64,000 bases of DNA, taken from assembly GCF_037949285.1 (NCBI RefSeq), contig NZ_CP149926.1, forward strand, positions 1,777,501-1,841,500, given 5' to 3'. The notes under the pieces were generated by a model. That model had not been told where the DNA came from and made no database searches. It was given only the letters and a program-made list of their open reading frames with translations. Positions 52,236 to 60,660 of this stretch are shown piece after piece (position 1 is the stretch's first letter; the number at the start of each line of letters is the position of its first letter). The position numbers and the translations under genes are program-made. The stretch is from Thioclava sp. GXIMD4216. GTDB lineage: Bacteria > Pseudomonadota > Alphaproteobacteria > Rhodobacterales > Rhodobacteraceae.

Positions 52236-52970
52236 TCAGGCGGGGGCAAGCGCCCCGTAAAAGATCAATGCCGGTTTTTGCGACACGGCTCCGGCGGATA
52301 GTTCCGCCGTTATCTTGGCCGCCAGCGCGCGCATCGTGCCGCGCCAGATCACCTCGTCGGGATGGGAAATCGATTCGGCCATCAGCGCCGGAGTGTCCAG
52401 ATCCAGCCCCGCCTCGGCCAGCCGCTCGGACAGCGCAACAAAGGTCCGGCGTGCCATATAGACCGCCGTAACGGCCTGCGGATCGGCCAGCGCGGCCATA
52501 TTCATCTCGTCGGGCAGCGCCCCCGTGACATCATGGCCGGTGACAAATTGCAGCCGCCGCGCCGTCAACCGCCGTGTCAGCGGGATTTGCGCCGCCGCCG
52601 CCGCCGAAGAGGCCGCCGTCACCCCGGGAACGATCTCGAAGGCGATCCCCGCCGCACGGCAGGCGGCCAGTTCTTCTTCCAGCCGCCCGAAAATACCGCA
52701 ATCGCCGGATTTCAGCCGCACCACCTTGCCGCCGCTGCGGGCATGGTCGACCAGAAGGCGGCTGACATGGTCCTGTTTCGGCGAGGGGCGCCCTGCCCGC
52801 TTGCCAACGCCGATCAGGTCACAATCGGGGCGTGCAAGATCAAGGATCGGTCCGGCAGAGAGATCATCGAACAGGATGGCGTCGGCCTGCCGGATACGGT
52901 CGGCGGCGCGCAGGGTCAAAAGCTCCGGATCCCCCGGACCCGACGAGACGAAACTGACGAAACCGCTCAT
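52236..52970 (-). CDS. cobA: Uroporphyrinogen-III C-methyltransferase CobA
   Basis: A 244-residue protein. It adds two methyl groups to uroporphyrinogen III, giving precorrin-2, the entry to cobalamin (and siroheme). Motifs: VSSGPGDPELLTLRAADRIR (SAM loop), RLKSGDCGIFGR (the usual RLKxGDPxxFGR has a Cys in place of Pro), and VPGVTAASSAAAAAQIPLT. It stands alone, not as a CysG fusion. Its ATG overlaps the stop of cobB by 4 nt (ATGA). Confidence 0.93.
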   Translation of the reverse strand: MSGFVSFVSSGPGDPELLTLRAADRIRQADAILFDDLSAGPILDLARPDCDLIGVGKRAGRPSPKQDHVSRLLVDHARSGGKVVRLKSGDCGIFGRLEEELAACRAAGIAFEIVPGVTAASSAAAAAQIPLTRRLTARRLQFVTGHDVTGALPDEMNMAALADPQAVTAVYMARRTFVALSERLAEAGLDLDTPALMAESISHPDEVIWRGTMRALAAKITAELSAGAVSQKPALIFYGALAPA

Positions 52971-54277
52971 GCGACCTCCGAAATCAGGTGAAAGAATGTC
53001 CCGCTGACATAGCCCCTGCGCGAGCCGGTTTCCACCACCGATGCACCCGCCGCATCCACCACCTCGGCCAAAGGCAGATCGGGTTGCGCGAGGATGGTCG
53101 AGAAATGGAACTCGTGCCCGCGCAGTCTCTGGCCTGCCGCCAGACCGGGGATGGGCGCGGCCAAGGTGGCCAGCCGGTAGCCCAGATGCATCTTGCGCGC
53201 CGCATAGGATGTCTCGAGCCCCAGCAATCCTGCCATCTGGTGGCGGTGCCCGTCCTTATCGACAAGCCCTTGCCCCAACACCATATAGCCGCCGCATTCG
53301 CCATGCACGGGGCGGGTTCCGGCCAAAGCCGTCAGACCCGCCAGAAAACGCCCGTTCGCAGCCAGACGCCCTGCATGCAATTCGGGATAACCACCGGGCA
53401 GCCAGACGCAATCGGCGCTTGGGTCGGGGGCCTCATCCGCCAGCGGCGAGAAGGGCATGATCTCGGCCCCTGCGGCGCGCCATCCTGTTACAAGATGCGG
53501 ATAGAGAAAGGAAAATGCCTGATCCTGCGCAAGTGCGATGCGTTGTCCGGGCGGGGGAACGGGGCGTCCGGCCCCTGCGGGACATTGCGTCGGTGCGGCC
53601 AGTTCACGGATCTGCGCCAGATCCAGATGGGCGGTCACCAGATCAGCCATCGCGTCAATCTGTGTCTCAAGCTCGGGGCGCTCGCTGGCCTGAACCAGCC
53701 CCAGATGGCGCGAGGGCATTTCAAGCCCCCTGACCCGTGGAAGGCAGCCCAGACAGGGCACAGCCGCTGCGGCCAGACCCTCGCGCACCATCGCCTCGTG
53801 ACGCGGGCTGGCCACGCGGTTGACAACCACGCCCGCCACCCGCACATCGGCGCGCAGCCGTGCAAAGCCCAAGGCCACCGCGCCGACCGATTGTGCCTGA
53901 CCGGATGCATCGATCACCAGCACCACGGGCCAGCCTGTCAGCGCCGACAGATCCGCCGCCGTCCCGCGCGCCGTAGCCCCGATCGCGGCGACCCCGTCAA
54001 ACAACCCCATCGCGCCTTCCGCGATCACCAGATCGGCCCCCTGCGCAGTGGCGATGATCTGCCCCATCAGCCCCGCCGGCATCGCCCAGCTGTCAAGATT
54101 GGCCGAGGCCATGCCCGAGGCCGCATGATGAAAGCCCGGATCGATGTAATCCGGCCCCGCCTTGAACGGGCGGACCACCACGCCCGCCCGCCGGAAGGCG
54201 CGGAGCAAGCCCAATGTCAGCGTGGTTTTGCCAGTGCCCGATCCGGTGGCCGAGACGATCAGCCCGTCGGGGATCAT
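52967..54277 (-). CDS. cobB: Cobyrinic/hydrogenobyrinic acid a,c-diamide synthase CobB
   Basis: A 436-residue protein. The N-terminal dethiobiotin-synthetase-like ATPase has the P-loop [20 protein letters not shown]. The C-terminal class I glutamine amidotransferase has the nucleophile Cys in [10 protein letters not shown] and a catalytic His in RGHEFHFS. It amidates the a and c side chains of hydrogenobyrinic acid using glutamine and ATP. The end overlaps cobA and the start overlaps cobM (ATGA in both cases), so it is tightly coupled in the operon. Confidence 0.95.
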   Translation of the reverse strand: MIPDGLIVSATGSGTGKTTLTLGLLRAFRRAGVVVRPFKAGPDYIDPGFHHAASGMASANLDSWAMPAGLMGQIIATAQGADLVIAEGAMGLFDGVAAIGATARGTAADLSALTGWPVVLVIDASGQAQSVGAVALGFARLRADVRVAGVVVNRVASPRHEAMVREGLAAAAVPCLGCLPRVRGLEMPSRHLGLVQASERPELETQIDAMADLVTAHLDLAQIRELAAPTQCPAGAGRPVPPPGQRIALAQDQAFSFLYPHLVTGWRAAGAEIMPFSPLADEAPDPSADCVWLPGGYPELHAGRLAANGRFLAGLTALAGTRPVHGECGGYMVLGQGLVDKDGHRHQMAGLLGLETSYAARKMHLGYRLATLAAPIPGLAAGQRLRGHEFHFSTILAQPDLPLAEVVDAAGASVVETGSRRGYVSGTFFHLISEVA

Positions 54278-55059
54278 TCCTGCCCCTCCGGAAAGCGCGG
54301 CGCGGTGCCCACGGGGCGGTAGCGGCGGTCGTAATCGCCCGCGTAAAGGCAGCTCTCGGCAAAGCCTTCCTGCGCAAGGCTCCGCCCCACCAGAATAAGT
54401 GCCGTGCGCCCGCGTAGCCCGTCGCTGGCGGCGATCACCTCACCCAGATGCGAGCGCAGGATCTGCTGGTCGGGCCAGCTTGCGCGCCAGACCACGGCCA
54501 CCGGACAATCCGCCCCGTAAAACGGGGTCAGCCGCGCGACGACCTCGTCAAGCACATGCACCGACAGATGGATCGCCAAGGTCGCGCCGCTGCGTGCAAA
54601 GGTTTCCAGCGTCTCGTTTTCCGGCATGGGCGAGGCGCGGCCCGAGGTGCGCGTCAGCACCAGCGATTGCGCGACACCGGGCAGGGTCAGTTCGGTTTCA
54701 AGTGCCGCCGCCGCCGCCGCAAAGCTGGGCACACCGGGGCAGATCTCGTAGGGGATGGCCTCGGCACGCAGACGGCGCAGCTGTTCGCCCATCGCCGACC
54801 AGATCGACAGGTCCCCCGAATGAAGCCGCGCCACATCCTGCCCGGCCTGATGCGCCTTACGGAGTTCGGCGATGATCTCGTCCAGTGAAAGCGGAGCGGT
54901 ATTGATGATCCGCGCGCCGCTCGGGCAATGCGCAAGCAGCGCCTCGGGCACCAGCGATCCGGCATAGAGGCAGACCGGACAGGCGGCAATCAGATCGCGC
55001 CCGCGCAAGGTAATCAGGTCGGCGGCCCCCGGGCCCGCGCCGATGAAATAAACGGTCAT
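54274..55059 (-). CDS. cobM: Precorrin-4 C11-methyltransferase CobM
   Basis: A 261-residue tetrapyrrole methylase. Start [20 protein letters not shown] (SAM loop), then [40 protein letters not shown] and [20 protein letters not shown], all typical of CobM/CbiF. It methylates precorrin-4 at C-11 to precorrin-5, the substrate of CobF encoded 4 kb further on. It overlaps cobE and cobB by 4 nt each. Confidence 0.95.
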   Translation of the reverse strand: MTVYFIGAGPGAADLITLRGRDLIAACPVCLYAGSLVPEALLAHCPSGARIINTAPLSLDEIIAELRKAHQAGQDVARLHSGDLSIWSAMGEQLRRLRAEAIPYEICPGVPSFAAAAAALETELTLPGVAQSLVLTRTSGRASPMPENETLETFARSGATLAIHLSVHVLDEVVARLTPFYGADCPVAVVWRASWPDQQILRSHLGEVIAASDGLRGRTALILVGRSLAQEGFAESCLYAGDYDRRYRPVGTAPRFPEGQE

Positions 55060-55433
55060 TCCTTCTTCTCTCCCTTCAGGCTGTCGGCAAGGGCGGTCGT
55101 CATTGTGCCGCAGGGCGAGATGGCCCTTGGCTGCACGATCCGCGCCTCCGGCCCTGCCGCCACAAGCGCCAGTGCCTCGGCCACCGAGCCGGTGCCGAAC
55201 CTCTCGGCCACGCGGGCCGAATATGTGGGGGTCGCAACCCCGTTCAAACGGCTGCGCGCAATCAGGCAGACCGGCAAACCAGCGGCTTGCACGGCCTGAA
55301 GCGCGGGATGATCGGCCTTATCCGCAAGGATCGCCAGCATATCGGGCGCAGCTTCGCGGGCGGCATCAAGAAGCGCCGCGAGGGCCGCGCTTTCGGCACG
55401 CGATTGCAGCCCCACTCCCAGCACCCGCGTCAT
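55056..55433 (-). CDS. cobE: Cobalamin biosynthesis protein CobE (CbiG C-terminal-like)
   Basis: A 125-residue protein. The ATG at 55433 overlaps the cobL stop (ATGA); a longer upstream frame is antisense noise. It corresponds to the C-terminal domain of CbiG (PF01890): [40 protein letters not shown], and [13 protein letters not shown]. CobE is required for the aerobic pathway in Pseudomonas denitrificans, but its exact step is not settled. Gene order L-E-M is typical of alphaproteobacterial cob clusters. Confidence 0.85.
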   Translation of the reverse strand: MTRVLGVGLQSRAESAALAALLDAAREAAPDMLAILADKADHPALQAVQAAGLPVCLIARSRLNGVATPTYSARVAERFGTGSVAEALALVAAGPEARIVQPRAISPCGTMTTALADSLKGEKKE

Positions 55434-56620
55434 CTGATGGCACTCCATTGCAGGATCGGTCGTGCCCTGTTCCAGCCACGCATGCGCCCCAGCGGGGCCT
55501 CTTCGGCCAGTTCGACCCGCAGCAGATGCCCGCCACATTCGGCCTGAAGCGCCAGATACAGCGCCTCGCTTTCCAGCGTCACCGCATTGCCCACCAGACG
55601 TGTGCCTGCGGGTATCCGCGCCCAAAGCGCTTCGAATCCTTCGCGCGACAGCCCGCCGCCGATAAAAACGGCATCGGGGGCGGCAGATGGCAGGGTCTGG
55701 GGCCACTGCCCTTCATGGATATCGATACGGTGCTCGACACCGAATTGCGCGGCGTTCTGTCCGATCTGCGCCAGCCTGTCCGGGCGCGGCTCCAGCGCGC
55801 TGGCCTGCCCGCCTGCCAAAGCCCATTCCACCGAGATAGAGCCGCATCCCGCCCCCAGATCCCAGAGCCTTTCGCCCATACGCGGGGCCAGCGCCGAAAG
55901 CGTCAGCGCCCGAACGGGGCGTTTGGTGATCTGGCCGTGATGGGTGAAAAGATCATCGGGCAGGCCGAAGCCACGCGGCAGGCCCTGCCCGCCCGCAACG
56001 GCAATCGCCACCAGAACCGGTGCGCCGAAATGACCTGCCACCTGATCGGCGCGCATCCGGTGACGGCGCTCTCTCGGCCCCCCCAGAGCCTCGAAGACCG
56101 TCAGCTCCGACGCCCCGAAGCCCAAGCCCGTCAGATAGGCCCCGAGGTCGGGCACCTGTGCACCGCCGCGCAACGTCACGACCAGCTTCGCGCCCTGCTG
56201 CAAATCCGCCCGCATGCGGGCCAGCGGGGCGGCATGCAGACCGAAGCTTGTCACCTCTTCCAGCCGCCAGCCCAGCCGCGCCGCAGCCCATGACACCGAC
56301 GAGACCGCCGGATGGCAGATCCAGTCCTGCGGCGACAGATGGCGCACCAGAGATCCGCCCGCCCCGTGCCAGAACGGATCGCCCGACGCCAGAACCACCA
56401 CCTCCAGATCTGCGGGCCGTCCCTCGCGCAGCGCCAGAACGGGGGCCAGATCGAAGGGGATCGGCCACGCGCGCCCGCGCGCCCCCGCCCCCACCAACTC
56501 CAGATGGCGCGGCCCGCCGAAAATGACCGCCGCGCGTGCCAGAATTTCGCGGCTTGCATCCGACAGTCCCGCTGGTCCATCCTCGCCCAAACCGATTATG
56601 TGCAGCCAAGGCTTACCCAT
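55430..56620 (-). CDS. cobL: Precorrin-6Y C5,15-methyltransferase (decarboxylating) CobL
   Basis: A 396-residue two-domain enzyme. The N-terminal CbiE-like methylase (1-200: LHIIGLGEDGPAGLSDASRE, VLASGDPFWHGAGGSLVRHL) is fused to a C-terminal CbiT-like Rossmann methyltransferase (MGERLWDLGAGCGSISVEWA). It methylates C-5 and C-15 and decarboxylates the acetate at C-12. The ATG at 56620 follows AAGGA; a GTG at 56650 is a possible alternative. Its start codon overlaps the divergent cobK start codon within a CATG. Confidence 0.94.
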   Translation of the reverse strand: MGKPWLHIIGLGEDGPAGLSDASREILARAAVIFGGPRHLELVGAGARGRAWPIPFDLAPVLALREGRPADLEVVVLASGDPFWHGAGGSLVRHLSPQDWICHPAVSSVSWAAARLGWRLEEVTSFGLHAAPLARMRADLQQGAKLVVTLRGGAQVPDLGAYLTGLGFGASELTVFEALGGPRERRHRMRADQVAGHFGAPVLVAIAVAGGQGLPRGFGLPDDLFTHHGQITKRPVRALTLSALAPRMGERLWDLGAGCGSISVEWALAGGQASALEPRPDRLAQIGQNAAQFGVEHRIDIHEGQWPQTLPSAAPDAVFIGGGLSREGFEALWARIPAGTRLVGNAVTLESEALYLALQAECGGHLLRVELAEEAPLGRMRGWNRARPILQWSAIR

Positions 56621-57398
56621 GTCCCGTATCCTTCTTCTGGGTGGCACCACCGAAGCCGCTGAAATGGCGCGCCTTCTGGCTGTTTCGGGCCAGAGCGCGG
56701 TATATTCCTATGCCGGTCGCACCCGCGCGCCGGTGGCGCAGCCGCTGCCGCTTCGGGTGGGCGGATTTGGCGGTATCGAAGGGCTGCGCCACTATCTGCG
56801 GCACGAGACCATCACCCATGTCATCGACGCGACCCATCCTTTTGCCGCGCAGATGAGCCGCCACGCCCTGCATGCCTGTGCGGCAGAATCTGTGCAACTG
56901 TGCAGCTTCGAGCGGCTGCCCTGGCAGGCGGGACCGCGCGACCGCTGGCGATCCGTGCCCGATATGGAAGCCGCCGCCGCCGCGCTGCCCGCCATGCCCG
57001 GCCGCATTTTTCTGGCGATCGGACGGCAGAACCTTGCGGCTTTCGCTGGGGCGCCCCAGCATCATTACCTGCTGCGTCTTGTCGATCCGCCCACCGATCC
57101 GCTGCCGCTGCCCGATGCGCAGGTCGTGCTGGCACGCGGACCGTTCGAGACAGCACAGGATCTGGCTCTGATGTCCAAGCATCGCATCACGCTTGTGGTG
57201 GCCAAAAACGCCGGAGGACGCGGGGCGGAAGCCAAAATCGAGGCGGCCCGCCAGTTGCAGATTCCGGTGATCATGATCGAACGCCCCACACTTGCAGGGC
57301 GCCGGATCTTCCATCACGCCGATGACGTTCTGGGCTGGCTTGAAAGCACCGGTGCAGGGGCCGCGGGAGATCATGGCGTTCAGGATGCCTCGGGATAG
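56619..57398 (+). CDS. cobK: Precorrin-6A reductase CobK
   Basis: A 259-residue protein. It reduces precorrin-6A to dihydro-precorrin-6B with NADPH. N-terminal Rossmann motif ILLLGGTTEAAEMARLLAVS, then THVIDATHPFAAQMSRHALH, FLAIGRQNLAAFA and VVAKNAGGRGAEAKIEAARQ, all conserved in CobK/CbiJ. It is the only plus-strand gene in the locus. Its ATG interlocks with that of cobL, and its stop lies 19 nt inside the convergent cobJ gene. The Shine-Dalgarno is a modest AAGG at about 56608. Confidence 0.94.
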   Translation: MSRILLLGGTTEAAEMARLLAVSGQSAVYSYAGRTRAPVAQPLPLRVGGFGGIEGLRHYLRHETITHVIDATHPFAAQMSRHALHACAAESVQLCSFERLPWQAGPRDRWRSVPDMEAAAAALPAMPGRIFLAIGRQNLAAFAGAPQHHYLLRLVDPPTDPLPLPDAQVVLARGPFETAQDLALMSKHRITLVVAKNAGGRGAEAKIEAARQLQIPVIMIERPTLAGRRIFHHADDVLGWLESTGAGAAGDHGVQDASG

Positions 57399-58126
57399 GA
57401 GCGCGGCGTATAGGTGAACCGCCCGACCTGCCGTGTTTCGGCGGTGCCCAGAATCACGACGGTGCGCATATCGGCCATGTCTTCACGGGCCTGCCCCAGA
57501 GGCACCGTCACAATCCGTTCGTCAGGGCGCGAGACATTGCGCGCAAAGGAAACCGGCACCGTTGCGGGCAACTCTTCGCGCAGGATCGCCAAAGCCTGAC
57601 CGAACTGGTGCGGGCGCGAGGCCGAACGCGGATTGTAGAAGCCCATCGAAAATCCGGCCTGTGCCGCAAGCCGCAGCCGCTTCTCGATGATCGGCCACGG
57701 TTTGAGGTTATCCGACAGGTTGATGGCGCAGAAATCATGCCCCATCGGTGCCCCGATCCGCGCACTGGCCGCCAGCATCGCTGTAATGCCCGGCAGGATA
57801 CGGATATCGAGATCCTGCCAGCCCTGCGGCCCCGCCTCAAGGGCCTCGAACAGCGCCGAAGCCATTGCAAACACCCCCGGATCGCCGGAGGAGACAATCA
57901 CCACCCGCGCGCCCTTGGCGGCCAGTTCCAGCGCATGGCGGGCGCGGTCCAGCTCGACCCGATTGTCGCTTTCATGCTTGGTGAGCCCCGCACGGTCGGG
58001 CACGCGGCGGACATAGGGAATATAGCCGATGATGTCGGTGGCCTCGGACAGCGCGGCCTGCACTTGCGGCGTCACCAGATCCTCGTCACCGGGGCCAAGC
58101 CCCGCCACTTGCAACCAGCCGCTCAT
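57380..58126 (-). CDS. cobJ: Precorrin-3B C17-methyltransferase CobJ
   Basis: A 248-residue tetrapyrrole methylase. Motifs: VAGLGPGDEDLVTPQVQAAL, ATDIIGYIPYVRRVPDR, VVIVSSGDPGVFAMASALFE, ILPGITAMLAASARIGAPMG, HDFCAINLSDNLKPWPIIEK and MGFYNPRSASRP, the full CobJ/CbiH signature set. It methylates C-17 with ring contraction to precorrin-4. The ATG overlaps the cobI stop; the 3' end overlaps cobK on the opposite strand by 19 nt. Confidence 0.95.
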   Translation of the reverse strand: MSGWLQVAGLGPGDEDLVTPQVQAALSEATDIIGYIPYVRRVPDRAGLTKHESDNRVELDRARHALELAAKGARVVIVSSGDPGVFAMASALFEALEAGPQGWQDLDIRILPGITAMLAASARIGAPMGHDFCAINLSDNLKPWPIIEKRLRLAAQAGFSMGFYNPRSASRPHQFGQALAILREELPATVPVSFARNVSRPDERIVTVPLGQAREDMADMRTVVILGTAETRQVGRFTYTPRSYPEAS

Positions 58127-58839
58127 GGTCTGCGTCCCTGCCCATGCACCACAACAATCGAGAAATAGGGCACCTCGCCGGTGACCTCGTCAAGCCGTCG
58201 CACGGTCTGGTTGTCCATCGTGCCATGCGTGACGATCCACGCATCCCCGAATTTACCGGCGCTCTGCAACGCGCGGGTCAGCTTCGGCAGATTGCGTCCG
58301 ATCTTCATCACCACAAGCGCGTCGGTCTGCGCGATCCGTGCCGCCAGATCGGCCTCGGGCAGGGTCGCCATCGCAACGGTCAACACATCATCGCCCCATG
58401 TGATCGGCGCGCCGGTCGCCGTCCAACAGCCCGACATCCCCGTAATTCCGGGCACGACCTCAACGGGAATACGGTCCTTGAGGCGGGTATAAAGATGCAT
58501 GAACGAGCCGTAGAAGAAGGGGTCGCCCTCGCAGAGCACGATCACATCCTGCCCCTGACACAGCATGGCAAGGCGCTCGGCCCAATCGTCGTAAAATTCC
58601 GAAAGCAGGCGGTTATATTCGGGGTCGGTAAAAGGGATCTCGACCGTCACCGGATAATCCATCGGATATTCGGTGACCCCGTCCGGCAACAGGCCCTCGA
58701 CGATGCGGCGCGCCTGCCCCATCCGCCCCTTCTTGCGGAAATAGGCGACATGACGGGCCGCCCCCACCAGACGATGCGCCCGAACCGACATCAGATCGGG
58801 ATCGCCGGGGCCAAGCCCCACACAGACAAGCTTGCCCAT
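58123..58839 (-). CDS. cobI: Precorrin-2 C20-methyltransferase CobI
   Basis: A 238-residue protein. LVCVGLGPGDPDLMSVRAHR (SAM loop), HVAYFRKKGRMGQARRIVEG, VIVLCEGDPFFYGSFMHLYT and VVPGITGMSGCWTATGAPIT place it in the CobI/CbiL branch of tetrapyrrole methylases. It converts precorrin-2 to precorrin-3A, the substrate of CobG. A 1-nt gap separates it from cobH, and it overlaps cobJ by 4 nt. Confidence 0.95.
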   Translation of the reverse strand: MGKLVCVGLGPGDPDLMSVRAHRLVGAARHVAYFRKKGRMGQARRIVEGLLPDGVTEYPMDYPVTVEIPFTDPEYNRLLSEFYDDWAERLAMLCQGQDVIVLCEGDPFFYGSFMHLYTRLKDRIPVEVVPGITGMSGCWTATGAPITWGDDVLTVAMATLPEADLAARIAQTDALVVMKIGRNLPKLTRALQSAGKFGDAWIVTHGTMDNQTVRRLDEVTGEVPYFSIVVVHGQGRRP

Positions 58840-58840
58840 C

Positions 58841-59470
58841 TTATTCCTTCCGGCTGGCCAGCGCGTTGACGGCCGCCACGGTAATCGCCGAGCCGCCCAA
58901 GCGTCCGCGCACGATGACCGAGGGCACGGGCAGATCCTGCATCAATGCCTCTTTGGATTCCGCCGCCCCCACAAAGCCGACAGGGCAGCCGATAATCGCC
59001 GCCGGACGCGGGCAGTCGGGGTCTTCCAGCATATTGAGCAGATGGAACAGGGCCGTGGGCGCATTGCCGATGGCCACCACCGCACCGGCCAGATGCGGGC
59101 GCCACAGCTCCAGCGCCGCCGCCGAACGCGTATTGCCCATCGCCTTCGCACGCTCGACGATATCGGGGCTGTGCAAGGTGCAGATCACCTCGTTTTGCGC
59201 AGGCAACCGCGCGCGGGTGATGCCTTCCGAGACCATCCGCGCATCACACAGGATCGGGGCCCCCGCCTGAAGGGCGGCGCGGGCAATGCTTGCCATGCCC
59301 GGCGAAAATATCACATCGCGTTCCAGCCCCACCAGCCCCGCGGCATGGATCATCCGCACCACAACCGGTTCTTCATCCGTGTCAAACCGTGCCAGATCGG
59401 CCTCGGCACGGATCGTCGCAAAGCTCTCCGCGTAGATTTTGGCCCCGTCGGTTTCGTATAAATGCGGCAT
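58841..59470 (-). CDS. cobH: Precorrin-8X methylmutase CobH
   Basis: A 209-residue protein. It moves the C-11 methyl to C-12, giving hydrogenobyrinic acid. The active-site His lies in VRMIHAAGLVGLERDVIFSP, and GAPILCDARMVSEGITRARL and AIIGCPVGFVGAAESKEALM are family hallmarks. The start ATG shares a base with the cobG stop, and the gene lies 1 nt before cobI, all in one operon. Confidence 0.95.
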   Translation of the reverse strand: MPHLYETDGAKIYAESFATIRAEADLARFDTDEEPVVVRMIHAAGLVGLERDVIFSPGMASIARAALQAGAPILCDARMVSEGITRARLPAQNEVICTLHSPDIVERAKAMGNTRSAAALELWRPHLAGAVVAIGNAPTALFHLLNMLEDPDCPRPAAIIGCPVGFVGAAESKEALMQDLPVPSVIVRGRLGGSAITVAAVNALASRKE

Positions 59471-60660
59471 TAGTCCCCCGCGCCTTCTCTGATTTCTTTG
59501 GTCAATTCGGTTTCACTCAAATGCCCCGCAGCCAGCGCCGAACTCCGGCAGTTCCGGCCAAAGGCCCATCCGCTGGCGGTCGCCACCGCCACCATGTCGC
59601 AGTCTTGCGGGTGGGCACAGCCCTTGGTGCAGCCCGAGATATGCAGGTGCCCGCCAGCCGGCAGGCCCTGTCTGGCGATCTTCTGTGCCAGAGGCCGCGT
59701 CGGGCTGAGACCTTGCGGGCAGGCAGGTGCGCCCGTGCAGGCAGACATCCGCAGGCGCGGATCATCGGCCCTGGTCACAGCACTGGCAATATGCGGAAAT
59801 TCACGGGCCTGCTCGACAAGAACCATGCGCCACGGCGTCAGACGCAGCTTGCCATAGCTGGCAATCTCGGCCAGTTCCTCGGCCCTGATCTGCCCGAAGG
59901 CCACGCCAAAAAACGCGCCCTGTGGCAAAAGCTCCGGAGCGGGGGGCGCCGCCCCCTTCTGTTTGGGGCTTTCGCGCCATGCAGGCGGCAGATCCGCCCC
60001 CTGCGCCAGATGCCGGTGCATCCGGCCACGCCCTTCGGTCATGCCGCCGCTGGACAGAAACCATTCGGCCATCTCCAGACAGGCCGCCACAGCCGTTTGC
60101 ACGGTCACGGGACGTCCGGCGCTGGCCCCGTCCGCACGGCAGATCAACCCCGCCTGCCCGCGTTCGAGCCGGATATCGGCAGAGGCGTCCTGCAACAGGG
60201 GCACCTCGCCGCAATCCACCGCAAAGCCGAATTTCGCCGGAAGCGCGGGGCCGTCCTCACCGGCCAGCGCCGCGCTCAGCGCATCGCCAAGCCGCTGGGT
60301 CAGATCGCCCATCTGCCAGAAGGGCTGGGTGATGACATTGCGCCGCGTCTCGGCAGCCAGCGAATGATCAAGCAGCCCTAACGGTGCCAGCGCCTTCAGC
60401 ACGGCCTCGTGATCTTCGGGCTGGATCCCCCGCAGCTGCAGATTGCCGCGCGAGGACAGGTCGATGAGACCGTTGCCGAATTGCGCGGACAGGCCCGCCA
60501 GCGCCCCTGCCTGCCCTTTCGTCAGCCGCCCGTACCAAGGCCGGACCCGCACCACCAGCCCGTCGCCCGACAGCATCGGTCTGTGGGCACCGGGGCACCA
60601 TCCCCTGATCTGCGCTGCATTGCCTTGCGGGGCCTGCGGCTGCCCTGTGGCCTGTGTCAT
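59470..60660 (-). CDS. cobG: Precorrin-3B synthase CobG
   Basis: A 396-residue sulfite/nitrite-reductase-like iron-sulphur protein. RVRPWYGRLTKGQAGALAGL and IDLSSRGNLQLRGI form the ferredoxin-like half domain. The 4Fe-4S cysteines lie in SACTGAPACPQG and ISGCTKGCAHP. It uses O2 to form precorrin-3B with a ring-A lactone, the step that makes this pathway oxygen-dependent. Together with CobF it shows the aerobic route. It overlaps cobN by 4 nt. Confidence 0.93.
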   Translation of the reverse strand: MTQATGQPQAPQGNAAQIRGWCPGAHRPMLSGDGLVVRVRPWYGRLTKGQAGALAGLSAQFGNGLIDLSSRGNLQLRGIQPEDHEAVLKALAPLGLLDHSLAAETRRNVITQPFWQMGDLTQRLGDALSAALAGEDGPALPAKFGFAVDCGEVPLLQDASADIRLERGQAGLICRADGASAGRPVTVQTAVAACLEMAEWFLSSGGMTEGRGRMHRHLAQGADLPPAWRESPKQKGAAPPAPELLPQGAFFGVAFGQIRAEELAEIASYGKLRLTPWRMVLVEQAREFPHIASAVTRADDPRLRMSACTGAPACPQGLSPTRPLAQKIARQGLPAGGHLHISGCTKGCAHPQDCDMVAVATASGWAFGRNCRSSALAAGHLSETELTKEIREGAGD

